Origin: Nipponacmea schrenckii
Taxonomy: Eukaryota; Mollusca; Gastropoda; Lottiidae
Direction of reading: 5' to 3'
NCBI GenBank assembly: GCA_030562195.1
Contig: JAUJPP010000007.1
Coordinates: 17,791,769-17,855,768, forward strand
Length of the DNA stretch: 64,000 bases
Below, piece after piece: positions 26,574 through 38,851 of the stretch. Both the position numbers and the translations under genes were made by a program. Each line of letters begins with the position of its first letter. Positions within the stretch are counted from its first letter, which is position 1. The notes below the pieces were generated by a model that worked only from the letters and a program-made list of their open reading frames with translations, was not told the origin of the DNA and ran no database searches.

Positions 26574-27158
26574 TCGCAGTGTCTTTCCATTCATATAAGT
26601 TATGTTTACTGCATTGACCATTCTTTAGCACAAGGCTTATGTATAACGTTTATTTATATCGTATATACCATTCTTCAGCATTAGGCTTACAAATTATGTG
26701 TATGTCGCATAACCCTTTCTTTAGTTTAAAGCCTACATTAGGAATACTTATATTGCATAGACCTTCCTTTAGTTTAAAGCATACAGATTGTTTATACCAA
26801 TGTCGCATCATAATCCCTTAAGTATGGAGTTCAAACTAATTCATGAGCGATATCGCAGTGATTCTCTTCCGATATAAAGCTTACAATTATATCTACATAT
26901 GTCGCATTGACCTCCCTTTCGTGCAAATCTTAAATAGTGCAAGCCGATGTCGCAGTTAGTTCCCTGTAGTATGAAGCTTATCAATTATGAGGACTCATTT
27001 CGCATTCACCTCACTTTAGTTCAAAGCTTACAATTATTTATACCTATGTCGCAGTGACCTAACTTTAGTTCAAAGCTTACCATTTGTATGACACTATGCT
27101 GCAGTGACTTCGTTTTAGTATAAGTATGTAGCTTACAATAATGTGTACCTATGTCGCA
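26574..27158. repeat. Decayed ~50-bp tandem repeat (~12 copies)
   Basis: The motif series TATGTCGCAGTGACCT, then CTTTAGTTCAAAGCTTAC, then AATTAT..TACC recurs about every 48-52 bases. Similarity is highest at the right end (about 26995-27158) and falls towards the left, where only fragments such as CATTCTTTAGCACAAGGCTTA remain. An old minisatellite. Confidence 0.8.
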
Positions 27159-30100
27159 CCAAGAGCACTAACGAAGCATCTTGAGCCTTCGTCAGTCACA
27201 ATATTAATCAACCATTATACAATTCTTAGTCGAGACAAACTTGCATCCTTTAAAACGGGAATATTTGGCATTTGGTCGTGATGTCCTTGAGTGATTATTT
27301 GTGTAGCACACAGATCCGGGTGTAATCACATGTCCCGGGCTATCTTTAGGTCCTGGATGATTATACTAATATCCCCTATTATTTATTACTAACATCGTAT
27401 ACTTGTTCATGATAATTAGGTATGCTCGCATATTTCCAATTAAATACGCTTGAATAAGTCTTTGTATAAAATAACCCTTTGTTAGGAGAATCATTACAAG
27501 ATCATCTGAGCCGAGTATGGGCGTTACATTAAACAAGTGTGTCGAATTATCAACAGTCCTGTCACCTGTAAAATTATGGTGTAGGCGTTCAAACCGTTCA
27601 TTATAGCGAGGCGACTCAAATCCTCTATCTTTACTGTTGTTAAGACAAATTATTGTTTAATGATAACAAGACTTCTCATCATTCTGATTTTAACCTTGGA
27701 TCTCAAAATAGAATAGAAATCTGGAATATTGCTAGCATGTCGAAAAGCATTAATACTTGATTGCATGTTATCCTTCATCGATTGTCCAAAACACAATTAT
27801 AGAAATATGGAATATCAGATAACCAATAAACTATGACAATCTGCATTTTGTTGCTAAATAAAGCACCAGTAAATCTTATATATCCCACAAATTAATGACG
27901 AATCTTATTCAGTAACAATATTAATAGTCTTGCTGCGTTTCTAAATCGTTATATAAACAATACATCAAATGGTCCAGTATCGATATCATAACCCCATATT
28001 CCTTAGTCGATGTGATCTGCACGTGGTTGTTGTATCTTTACTTTGGCTTAAGAGTTCGTTTTGTCATTGAATTCAGATTATATCTCGCTTATATTCGGGA
28101 GCAATTTCCAATATTGGTATTGGGGCCAAACTGATTGTAACCACACATGGGATTAGCAAGTCTTTGTTTCATGTTGTTGAACCTTTATAGCCAGCACAGT
28201 TTCTTGTACATAAGCCTAAAGTATTGGACCAAATGTAAATTAGTATCGGATGCCCAATACGATAATACGGTCACATTCCCTAAATTAAGTTCCCATGAAG
28301 TTTGCACGAGTGTGCTCCTAAGGACAAATGTTAGAACTCAATATTGTCGGGACTGGTAACATGTGGCCTATGATATTTAAGTATTATGGAATTTAATGAT
28401 TTCGGTTTTATAAATTATCTTGGGAATTAAAACGTCAGTTTGTCAAAGTTGACAAATGATACACGTAATGTTGCTTTTTTTTTTAAAGAAATCGCCCACA
28501 TTCTAACTGGCATGTGTTTTGAAAATGGAGTTTTAATTTGTAATATTGGACCTAAAGCGAGTAAGAAACGTAGGTAGACATTGGTCTATCGTAATTTTCT
28601 AATACCTATACGTTGTAATATTCAAAAAAATTAATAAAAAATCCACCTATACACCAAGTCAAATATTGCATTTCGTACAAATAGACTTACATAGTTCATA
28701 TTGAATTTTTATTGTTTGGTGGAATTTAATATTTGCTATATCGGTCACTATTAGTTCGAGGCGTTTTGTCACGAAAGGCTGAACTTTGGCACACAAATAT
28801 TATGCAAAATAACAGCTCCTTAAGCTGTGAGGATTATTACTAGTAAATGAATTGAAATTGACAATATCCGTTTTAATCAACCATGTTCCACACACAAGGA
28901 ATACACCCACACAGATTTGAAAAATTTAAGCCAAGAGGGCTTCGTATCTAGTACTCTATAGATCTTGTTTTTTTTCAGTCGAGTTTTCGGGTTCGAAGAG
29001 TGGAGTTTTAAAATCGTTAATACATTGACTTTTAACCCAAATAATACTAGAGCAACAGGATATTAAAATCCTTCGGTATAAAAAACATAATATTCGTGGT
29101 GATTTGCTGTCCAATAGTTTATTGAGATGTATGAGAAATCGATGCTGAAGTGAAACTAAAGTCGTTATAAAAGGTACTGATATTTTAATAGATAATATTT
29201 GCAGAATAAATGTACCAGAGTTATAACAACATTGATATAACTAGCGATGACAGTCAGAATTTTAGTAAGTAATAGTTTAGGACCCCGTCATGATGTCATT
29301 GACCAAAGTGAATGATTGGTATCAAACGCTATCATTATCAAATAGGAAATTAAAAACAAATGTAATGATTTAGCAATATTTACAATTCCAAGAAATGACG
29401 AACTTCGTTCTGAAATCTTGTCCGAGAAATCTTTTTATCGTTCGCGGGGATGCAGCGAAGTAATTGGATTGTACGCCAGCGATCACAATCAATCAGCACT
29501 CAACAGAAAGGTTGTTAATATTTTGCATTGTGAGATTTTCTGACGATGGCCTTGTTTTGGTGTATTTGCTAACGTTCAATCCAATAAAATCCTTAATTAA
29601 CAAAAGTCCATGATACGAGCAAGGTGATTATTGCAGTCAGTGTATATGTGTATGTAGTGTATGAAATAGCTTTACATTGTGAAGATGTGATACAGTTTAG
29701 GACAATGTAATACGATTTTGTGGCATTGATTGCTGACAGCAGATATTAATGGTAAATAGTGTATATAATGTTTAGTAACAGCATCAATGTTTCCATGAAA
29801 CGAACTTCTTCGCGCTATCATACCAAATGCTTGTCCTTAAATTGGGAGTATCATAGTTGCGAATGAACTTTGGAAATTGGAAATTGGAAGTCATACTGTT
29901 GCTTGCAGATTGAGAACACGTTCACTGTCTGTGCTTGATGGGCATATAGTGTACTATGAGGTAACTGTTTAACTACCATGAGGCAGTGTATGTTTCTCTC
30001 TTTATTCTGATCGTATAACAATTTGTCAGAAGCAATTGGAAATTATTATGATTGGAAATCTAATCAGCCTCTTGCTGATGTAGAAAAAATAGTACATGTG

Positions 30101-33100
30101 TCCGCCTTTTTATGTTTATTTGATATAAAGAGGGCACTATTTGTCTTTCTAAAATGACAACCAAAGGAATGATTAGACAAACCAAATGACGGATTAATTA
30201 GAAGATGTAGAATAGTCAATGATTGAACTCTATAAATGACGGATTAATTGTGGAATGTGTGAGAGCATTAATTATGAATGAATGAGAAGGCAGTTAGAAG
30301 AAGATAAGTGTCACTCAACGTTTCACTCTGATCGGCTGAAATAACAAAAGAGTTCGTGGTCGGAATTCAGATCGCACTTCATAACATTAATGACTAGACA
30401 AAAACTTGTTATTTTTCATTAGTCAGGTCAGTGACATGGAATTCAAACCTTTTCCAATCGTTGCCTATTTTACCAAATATATGAACTTGATAGGATAAAT
30501 TAAAAGAAAGAATTAGTGAATTCATGATGGTACATTGCTGTTATGCAATGATAGGAAATGAGCAAAATGTACCTTTTTATGAAAAGACCTAATATATGAG
30601 ATAATTTGAGGCCAAAAATAAATTAAAGAAATGCATATGATACAGAAATGTTATAAAAGCAAATGTGCTCCAATCCGGATTAAGAACTGGTTAACATTAT
30701 GGTAGTGTAAAGAACTTAACAGGGACCATTTTTCCGACTTTCGCAATCCTTGACTGGAATTGACTGACTTGACTAAGAGCAAGACCTCTTTGAGTTCTAA
30801 ATGCAGTGTTTAACAGACACTTGAAAAGGTGATTTATTACATAAAAATAAATGCAAACGCTAAATAACCGATGTATAATCTTGACTCAACTCTTCTAAGA
30901 ATTCTTGTAGATTGCAAAAAAAGGAATATATTTATTAGAAGAGAATGGTAAAATAAATGAATAATTGAATGAATGAATGTTAGTTATGATATTAATAACG
31001 AAATCAACATGAAAGTTAATATAAGTCTGTAGTCAGTCAAGTGTAAATGTTATTATTATAACCCCAGATCTATTTATTATAACTCTCTCCAATATTGTTT
31101 AATTATAATTATCCCTAGTCTGATTTCTAGAAACTAGTTATTGGTACACTTACTTGTCAAATATATTTATATAATAATGAAAAATAAAAGATCCGGACCT
31201 TTATATCGTCATACAGTTGAAATAGACAAGATCTACTCGGTCAGCTAATTGTAGAGCAATCTGTAACGTGCATACAATAAACGGCATCTCAGTTACACTG
31301 TCTCACCATCTACTGAACCGAACTTGTAGACATAATTTATAATTTGCCTGAAAATAACGTTGAATGTTGGAATGACAATTTGAAAAAGTATTAGTCTAGG
31401 AAATACTAGTCGTCTGGAAGAGGATATAATCGATTCGAGCCAGAGAAATAGCCGGATTCATGGAAATAAAATATATATTTGTAATGTTTTATTAAACTTT
31501 ATATATTTGACACCTGACGCCAGTAGTTCACGTACTGATACAATACAAGTTGAATGTTTTATGAGGTTACATGAAACATATATTTTATTGCTTTTCATGG
31601 TGATTAATGGATTGCTTTCTGAATTAAGGGGGTGTTTTAATCGACAGACAAATCTCGTTTTCTAAATATTATTGGTTTCCACAACTACATATTCCGTCAA
31701 AGATATAACAAATATTGTACTGGATATAACAATAACAAAGTAAAGTTAGCATGCAACCTTTCAGAAGCCTTTCAGTAACTTTTCGCAGATCTAAATTACA
31801 CTTTATATGACTACATTCTTGTATTGTGATATTATAGAACTACTCTAAAGTGTTATTTCTAACTCCAAAAACGTATTTGCCATACCAGCCTCATTCAAAA
31901 CAACGTATGGTTCTTTCATCGAAATGACCTAGTTTCGCAGTGTTCCTACTAGATCACTACAATACAGAAGGTAATCGCACGATTAATATGACCATAAGCA
32001 CCCAATTACCATTACCCTGACCAAAATGAAAGATTCACCAACCATTAAAGTTAAACTGACTTCAATGATATAACAAGTCTTGTTCCCAGTGATCATATTT
32101 AAATAATTCTTACTCTGGGCGCAAAGATTGGCATACCTCTCTGTTAGCAGAACTTGTTTCGACTTCCCTGCACCATGAAACAACGATCAGAGAAGCTGAA
32201 AGGTATTCACCAAGTCAGACTGACTACAGTGACTATATCCGATACTTGACTCAATGAACGATGAAAGATAGACGATCAAGGTTGAAAATAGATAATTGGA
32301 ATTGTGTAAGTGATATGATTAGCAACAGACTGGTTGACATTTTACATTAATACAACAATCAATGTAGTAGGAATAAGATTATTTACTTGGCTTGTATCGA
32401 TTGCCAGCAGTTTTACAATGTCCAGATACCTTTACCTGATGCTACTCTGCGGTTGCATCTATTTGTACAACATGTGAGATGGATTTTTGATGGACATTCT
32501 AAGCCAATAATGACCAGATCTGTAACTTCCTTAATGCAGTAGTATGTTTGCCCTTCAATAACTCACAGCTTAGAATCATGTATGAAATATAACAACCTGC
32601 TACTGTTCAACGTCGGTGTTGAATATTCTGAAACGATACTGTGGCGATCCTGTTACTTCTGTAAGGTTCATTCAGCTAGATATCTATATGCGGACTGCGC
32701 ATATTTCCCATAAATTATGGTTTACTGCAAATGACACATTGTCTATCTAGTTCTCTCAGCGGTTCAAACTCAGTTTCCTAAAACAAAAATAATTTCTTTG
32801 TATGGATTTGTTGAAATTAGATCAAGAAATCTAATAGCCCAGTTCTGATACTTGTTGGAATTCATCGCCTGATAAAAACCTATTTACTATAATAATGAAG
32901 ACAATATCCAATATTCATGAAGTAGGTTATTGTTCAAACCCAAAATACGAAATACCAGAACTTGATAAGAGTGCTTCCAATCGGTTTAAAAATGAGTCTG
33001 TGGCCATTCTGTTAAAATACATGGGCTATAAAACTTGTCTGGACAAGTATATGTATATTTTGCATGATCAGGTACCATAATTCTACCTTCCTGTTAAATA

Positions 33101-33465
33101 TTAATTGAGTCAGTGTGTTATTAGAGGAAACAATTGTCTTATTTTCAATTTCTAAACGTAGTGAACAACCAGTCAAATGGTTTCAGGACCTTGAAATCAT
33201 TCAATTTTTTATTATTTACAAATAGACTGTATTAGGAATGCATGTTTGGTTTATGAAGAATGTCAAACTTTAACATTGTTCTGTCAAACAGCCATACTAT
33301 CATTAACTACAACCTTACTAGATGTATTATCTACTATAAGGAATGTCGTATCTCAAGCACAGACACATTGCTGTCCGTCAGCTCTGACTCGAAACATGAC
33401 AAGAAAGTGTGTCTTCAGTATCCATTTAAGACAACTTGACTAGATATATGAAATAGTTTACCCAG
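27159..33465. other. Long non-coding stretch
   Basis: No supported exon or element was found on either strand. Minor features: a local duplication (AATGACGGATTAATT at about 30184 and 30234) and a doubled GGAAATT near 29872. Open frames at 28147, 31983, 32895 and 33246 lack splice or start support. Confidence 0.5.
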
Positions 33466-33605
33466 AAAAAAGGCGATCAACCCTCAAGTCGATCATTGCC
33501 TCTGAAGCATCTGACTCCACCAGCCTAGGCCAGACGGCACCAGCCGCAACAGGCAATTTCAACCCGAGCAATACAAGTCTGGTGTATATTGATAGAATCA
33601 TTAAG
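33466..33605 (+). CDS. GC-richer exon or repeat fragment, open on both strands
   Basis: A 140-nt segment clearly richer in G+C than its flanks. On the plus strand it follows a weak acceptor (TAGTTTACCCAG) and ends at a donor-like AATCATTAAG|GTGAAAG. One frame is open (phase 1 in, phase 0 out), beginning KRRSTLKSIIASEASDSTS. The minus strand is also open across it and includes LGLKLPVAAGAVWPRL. Openness on both strands plus the composition could mean a real exon or a piece of a dispersed transposable element. The strand given is only a preference. Confidence 0.25.
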
Positions 33606-34540
33606 GTGAAAGACAATACGACCTTTTCTCGGTGAAAGTTTATATGATTCAGTCCAGAAACAGAAACCTAAATTACTACGAGTGTATCAGTATAATTTTC
33701 CTGTCAAAGTAGAAATGAAAGTAATATATTGTTCACAAAAATCATTAGTTCAAGACATCAAATTGTTATAAAAAGCACGAATAGAATGGATGAAACACGA
33801 GACAGACTGCATTACAATACCAACATTCAAGAAAACGTGCTGTTATAGTCATCATCAAAGTGCATTTGTTTTGATACAAATATTACTGCAATAATTACGC
33901 ACCTGATTAGGTGATAACAGGAGCTAATAGTGTGACAAAATGAACACGAGATGAGCCTGAAATTCACAAATATGTTTAGTCTCCGAAACTACTTTATGCC
34001 CGAGCATTTTATATACTGGTACGAGTATAACCACCAAAGTTCTTCAAACATATCTAGATCTCATAATGGACTGCTGAGTAGTATTTAGAAAACTCTTTAA
34101 CAAACTTTCGGACTGTCTTTATGTTGGAATATAACAAATGCTAAATACGAGGAAAGCATGATTTGAAAGGATCTGACATGGTTGTCAAATGTTAATTATA
34201 GAGGCCAAAGACCCGACGTCTACACAGTTTGATAGAAATCAATTCATATATTTTATAGGTTTTACTCTGATGTCTGAACATTGTCATTTCTCATTACATC
34301 AGATACTGGCAGCAAAGAAGTTCTTCATTTCTAAATCCTACTGGTTTTCAGTCCAATAACCAGATTCCGATTCTCGCGGAGGTGGAGAGGCGGTAAGGGG
34401 GGGGGGGTAATTGTTTTCAGCACAAGTGTATGAGACAATTATAATTTTCGTCTTTAATAATGCAGAATTGTAAGATATCCCTCATCTTCTGAAAACATGT
34501 TGGGCACTCTTGTCTGTCTCTATTGAAATTATTTACTCAC
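33606..34540. other. Non-coding stretch with an 11-bp poly-G run
   Basis: No gene was recognised. A run of 11 G lies at 34397-34407. Confidence 0.5.
34397..34407 (+). repeat. Poly-G run (11)
   Basis: Eleven consecutive G in an otherwise AT-rich region, preceded by a G-rich GGTGGAGAGGCGGTAA. Could form a G-quadruplex or be length-variable. Confidence 0.8.
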
Positions 34541-34593
34541 CCATTTGCAAATCATGTGCATCGTTAACTAGTGCAGTTCTAAAATACGACCGA
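34541..34593 (-). CDS. 53-nt internal mini-exon candidate
   Basis: On the minus strand a pyrimidine-rich acceptor (CTTTCTTTAATTATAG) and a strong donor (AAATGG|GTGAGTAAAT) bound 53 nt. One frame is open: it enters in phase 2, leaves in phase 1, and encodes RSYFRTALVNDAHDLQM. The upstream candidate at 34936-34971 would join in phase. Short, no family recognised. Confidence 0.27.
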
Positions 34594-34935
34594 CTATAAT
34601 TAAAGAAAGCCGATTGTGAAACGATTGCTGTAAAACATCAGTCAAACCATTACAGGTGATTCTGACCTTCGGCCATAACGTTACGTAATTAAAACACAAA
34701 TGTTAAGCCTAATCTTGGTTATATCCCAATAAGACAGTAAATTCATATTAAACTTTTCACTTCCACCAACGCTTCGCCAACTAGTTTCAGATTTATCTAT
34801 CTAATTGTCTTTCAATTCTCGTCTCGTCGAGATATCCGCTTAATTTTCTACTAATTATCTTCTGTGGAGGAGAATATAAAATTTTCTCAGCTCTACTTAT
34901 TCTTTTCAACCCAATTTCAAGATTTGACATGGCAC

Positions 34936-34971
34936 CAGATGCGTGTAGAATCATTAATGATCGTGGTCACT
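34936..34971 (-). CDS. 36-nt exon candidate upstream of 34541-34593
   Basis: A good minus-strand acceptor (CTCTTTTTATTCTAG) precedes 34971 and a moderate donor (CATCTG|GTGCCA) follows 34936. The open frame encodes VTTIINDSTRI and leaves phase 2, which fits the phase needed by 34541-34593. Very short, so weak evidence. Confidence 0.13.
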
Positions 34972-35322
34972 CTAGAATAAAAAGAGGTGGCCCTAGCGAC
35001 TAGTGCTCTATCTGGTATCATTAAAAACAGACAGACTGAAGCAGTAGGTAACCGTTTATCACAACCTGGCTGTGTAACAGACTAGATGCTAGATAACAAC
35101 ATACTAGGAAATGTCGGGGTTGTGCCACCTTTTATTTCTCAGTGCCGGCGAGGGTGTTTATAAGAGCAAATCATAACAATGTTCGATTTTAATGACCTGT
35201 ATACAACAAGTTTGTTTAACCTAGCCAGTAAAACCATATAAAAAAATGGGTTTTAAATATAATTAAACTTGATATTTTAAACTGTGTGAAATGTGATTGT
35301 TATCTTTTCTTTTATCTTTCAG

Positions 35323-35366
35323 GTTTTAAGCGACTTCGTGGATTATGAAAACAAGTTTTATATAAG
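35323..35366 (+). CDS. 44-nt internal mini-exon candidate
   Basis: Bounded by a strong acceptor (TATCTTTTCTTTTATCTTTCAG) on the upstream side and by a strong donor (TATAAG|GTAAGG). The only open frame, VLSDFVDYENKFYI, enters in phase 0 and leaves in phase 2. Its first 18-19 bases resemble the start of the 11954 mini-exon (GTTTTAAGCGACTTCGTGG against GTTTAATCAAGTTCGTGG). It lies 3.3 kb upstream of the better exon at 38715, but the phases do not join directly, so at least one missing exon would be needed. Confidence 0.32.
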
Positions 35367-35905
35367 GTAAGGCAAAAATTTCTTTATAATATTTTCATTT
35401 AGAATTCAATTTCATTAAAACTAGTACCAACATTGAATAGATAGTGTTTCCAAATTTTCTATTTTTAATATATTAGATACGTGTTTTTTAAATTTTCCAT
35501 TGTCATGTGACTTGTTCAAATTCTATGGCAGTATCGGTATTTCCGAACTTTTGTTAAATTTGTAATTTCATGGATATTAATTCCATTGGTCACTTTTCTA
35601 TTCTATCAATGAATAAGATTGGTCTTGATATTCTTCACGCTTCACAGCGACCATAGATGTTAATCCTTTTTCATGGCTGGGAAGGTGGCAATTGAAATCA
35701 GACATTAATAGTACTAGATTAAGTATGGTCAATCTTGTATTCGGTATAAAACATTCAGTGATATATAATTGTATTAGTACATTACATGGGGATTATTTAT
35801 TGTTTATTAACCACATCACTTCTGGTCAAATGAGCATCATCCTTTCCTCAGTCAACCATTACAAACTCCTGGTTTTATTTGATTCTCTGGGTTTTATTTG
35901 ATTTA

Positions 35906-36397
35906 TAGAGGCCCAGGCTTGATTTTTAGGGGTCGTTTTGGGCCTTTGTTACATTTAAACAGTCCTCAGAAATACTCAAGCTCTAAGAAAATCGCAAAAT
36001 ACCTTGAAATATACCTCAAACAAAAAATTTCACTTTTCATTTTTTTTCCGAGCTGTACGCGGCTGGTCTCCAGTCAGTCTGAAAATTGTGTGTCCTGTTG
36101 ACAAAGTCTACAATTGAAAATGCGTTGTGGTCTATTTATATAGATGACCGCTATTGCACGACGGGAAGGATAACTCTTTGATTATCAAGACGAACCGTTT
36201 TCCAATATGGCGGGACGTTCGTAATTTCTTACGACATTATGATTTTTCAAACACGGATAATTATGGATACACATGGATTTGAAGGCTCAAATTTCAAAGG
36301 TAAGCTCTGTAGACTATTTCTGATTAGCTTAGTAAAAGATTTCATGTGTTTGAGGCTGTCGGATGATTGTCCGAAACAAATAAAGCCTGGGCCCCTT
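35906..36397. mobile_element. 492-bp inverted-repeat element flanked by TA (MITE)
   Basis: Terminal inverted repeats of 15 bp with two mismatches: TAGAGGCCCAGGCTT at 35906-35920 and AAGCCTGGGCCCCTT at 36383-36397. TA lies immediately outside each end (35904-35905 and 36398-36399). A TA duplication would fit Tc1/mariner-type insertion. A perfect hairpin TCGGA..TCCGA lies just inside the right end. The element contains an in-frame ATG and a donor-like CAAAG|GTAAGC near 36300 but no transposase. It is markedly less AT-rich than its surroundings in parts. Confidence 0.65.
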
Positions 36398-36399
36398 TA

Positions 36400-38714
36400 A
36401 GAGTATTAACTAAAAGGAAATCTATTTAAGTGGCTGTCCAGCTTCCGACAGAACGCTTAAAATCAAATTCAGTTATTTGAGGAGACGTATAGCAAAATAC
36501 AAATAAGTACGATACGATATTTTCCAAGCAAAATCTTAAAGTGTTCCTGTTATAACGTCAGTCTTACGGGTAGACATGAGATTAATGGATAAAAAAAAAT
36601 TATAATGCTTTCTTTGAAATCACTATATTAACTAATCTGTTAGTAATAAGGTAAATATTGATTCATAACTAAAAAACTAATTAACTCTAACTTGTACACG
36701 TACTTCAAGTTTTTTAAAAAGGGTCTCTCTGCGTGACGACGATTGCTTTTCGAGGAACGACATGTTAAAGATTCCTCAAACAGGTAAAAATCCGTCTACA
36801 CTGTGTAACGTTATATCCGAAAGCTATGATTAGTATTATTAAAACCCTTTCTATTTATTTCCATCATATTTCCCAAGCAGTGTAACATATGGCCGATGAA
36901 GCAGTACAACATATTTTGATTGAATTATCCAATTGGAAAATTAACCTCATCGATTCGAGGTCATAGCTGTAGGTCAACATGGACTTGTCCAAGTACATGC
37001 GTTCAAGCTAGTAAATTATTAAGTTTTCGTCACTTTGATAAATCAGCACAATAAAGCTATCGAGAGATTGGGAACAAGGTTTTATATCAGATACCATCCT
37101 CGGATGTGCTATGTCTCTCAATACAATTATCATGCAACTCTCAAGTTCATTGCGGTAAAAACATTATTATGCTGTTCTGATCGTGTTTCTGATTGTGAAA
37201 ACTTACTCTTGCAGACGATCTCTTGTACAAACGTTTGGACTTTTAGCTTGTTTTTATAAGATCAACATGATGCGGAAAGTCTCTAATCAAAGATCAGCTG
37301 TACTAAGTGACCATTAGTCGACTAGAATTAGCCATTAACAATCAGAATACTTTCTTTATTTATTCATAATTTCTGAAGGTAAACTGATATTGTTAGAAGG
37401 GTAAATTTCCGGCCTGTAATTGTGGAATTGAGGGGAGGTAATTGACACAATTCTACGACTGAAAAGTCGATCTGTATATTTTGAAAGAGGCTTGGGGTAA
37501 CATCTTGGTTAGGTGACAAGTTAAAATGCAGCTACTGATTTCGCCAACTATTCTATTGTAGAGCATGTAGTATTATGGATAGCTTTGAATAATTTTGTTC
37601 TAATTGATGGTTTGTTAGTTTACTCTGACTTCTTATCTTATAATTATAACACAAGATAAGAATGGTGTTTAGTGACTTTTCACATTTATTACTGTATTGT
37701 ATCACAAGGTCAACGTCAGAATTGTAACTTTCAGTATGATTCATAGTTCAGTGAAGCAGTCATCGCAGTCTTATTTCGTCTCCGTCGTCGCCGTTTTGTT
37801 CGTATTTTGCCTCAGTCTCCGCTGTTTTGTTCGCATTTTCGTATCAGACGCCGACGTTTTGTTCGTATTTTCGCCGAAGTCGTCATCGGTTGTCCGTGTA
37901 AGAAGTGTAGGACGATTAATCTAAAAATGAAATAACCCATTTATTCATTATGTAAAGTCCTTAAATTGAATTGTGCCATCGAATGTCAATTTTCGAACTC
38001 ATACCACCACGTAGTAAGAAGTCAAAAATGCGAAATCAGTACTGTTCATGAATATGATCTGGCATTGGGTTTTGTAAACTCATCGATCAGAATTGCGTAA
38101 TCATTCTGCACCCAGAGTTTCTTGACATTTCATCAGATCGTTTAAAATTAGCTTTCCCTTGTCTCAGATAAAAGTTTCTATCAATTGAATGATGCTATAT
38201 CAGTCTGGATGGTCTCAAGGACAATCAAGAAAATTACTCAATTCTAATAGATGGATTTCCAGATCAATCGGGATAGCATAATCATACAAATCACAGTCGG
38301 TCTTGTTGAAACTTTAATAAATAATGCGAACAAATATAAAAACAATGCTCTAAAAACCAAACCGGTGAACACAAGTACAATTTTGTTTTGGAGCATCCTT
38401 AGTGTTGTTAAATGCTTCCATGTTTACTCTTTATGACTTTAAATGGACACATCACTAAATATCCCTTCGTTTCTTTGTGGTATTCTTTGTGGACAATTTA
38501 TTTGTTATCAACTTGTGCAGTCTTCTATATTCTGATTATTAATATCCATGTTTTAGATGGATCCTAATAACAAGCCTATTTCTGAAACAAAGAGTTTCTT
38601 GCACGTGATCGACTTCCAAACAAAATATCTTGTAGTTTTCAATCATGTTGGCTTGTACTATTCCATAAAGTAGTTACATAGCCATATTAATACTTCAAAG
38701 AGACTTTTTTCCAG
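36400..38714. other. Non-coding, possibly intronic
   Basis: AT-rich with no convincing exon apart from the short GC-richer repeat at 37791-37885. An acceptor near 36880 and an open frame at 37035-37259 lack partners. Confidence 0.45.
37791..37885 (+). repeat. Three-copy ~31-bp repeat
   Basis: Three copies of a CCGTTTTGTTCGTATTTTCG-like unit start near 37791, 37821 and 37853, with CpG-rich linkers. The plus frame stays open across them and gives hydrophobic repeats around LFVF. Too short to call a gene. Confidence 0.6.
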
Positions 38715-38851
38715 TGGTTCTGGCTTTGATAAGAGTGATTGTGAAATACATGGACGACCGCAGCGACCTCAAGCAAATAAAACATGGAGACCTTCTTGCT
38801 TTAATTAAGTTTTACAAGAAGTGTTTAATCAACGGACTTGGAGTCTGCTTG
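38715..38851 (+). CDS. Internal exon of an unrecognised protein-coding gene
   Basis: The acceptor (GACTTTTTTCCAG) and a strong donor (TGCTTG|GTGAGT) enclose 137 nt. One frame is open for 45 codons, entering in phase 1 and leaving in phase 0. It encodes an alpha-helical, amphipathic peptide starting VLALIRVIVKYMDDRSDLKQ and continuing IKHGDLLALIKFYKKC. The competing frames stop early or read poorly. Base composition is less AT-rich than both flanks, as expected for coding sequence. The helical pattern would fit a large intracellular scaffold or repeat protein, but no family could be named. A possible next exon at 40132-40304 fits directly only in a less protein-like frame. Confidence 0.55.
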
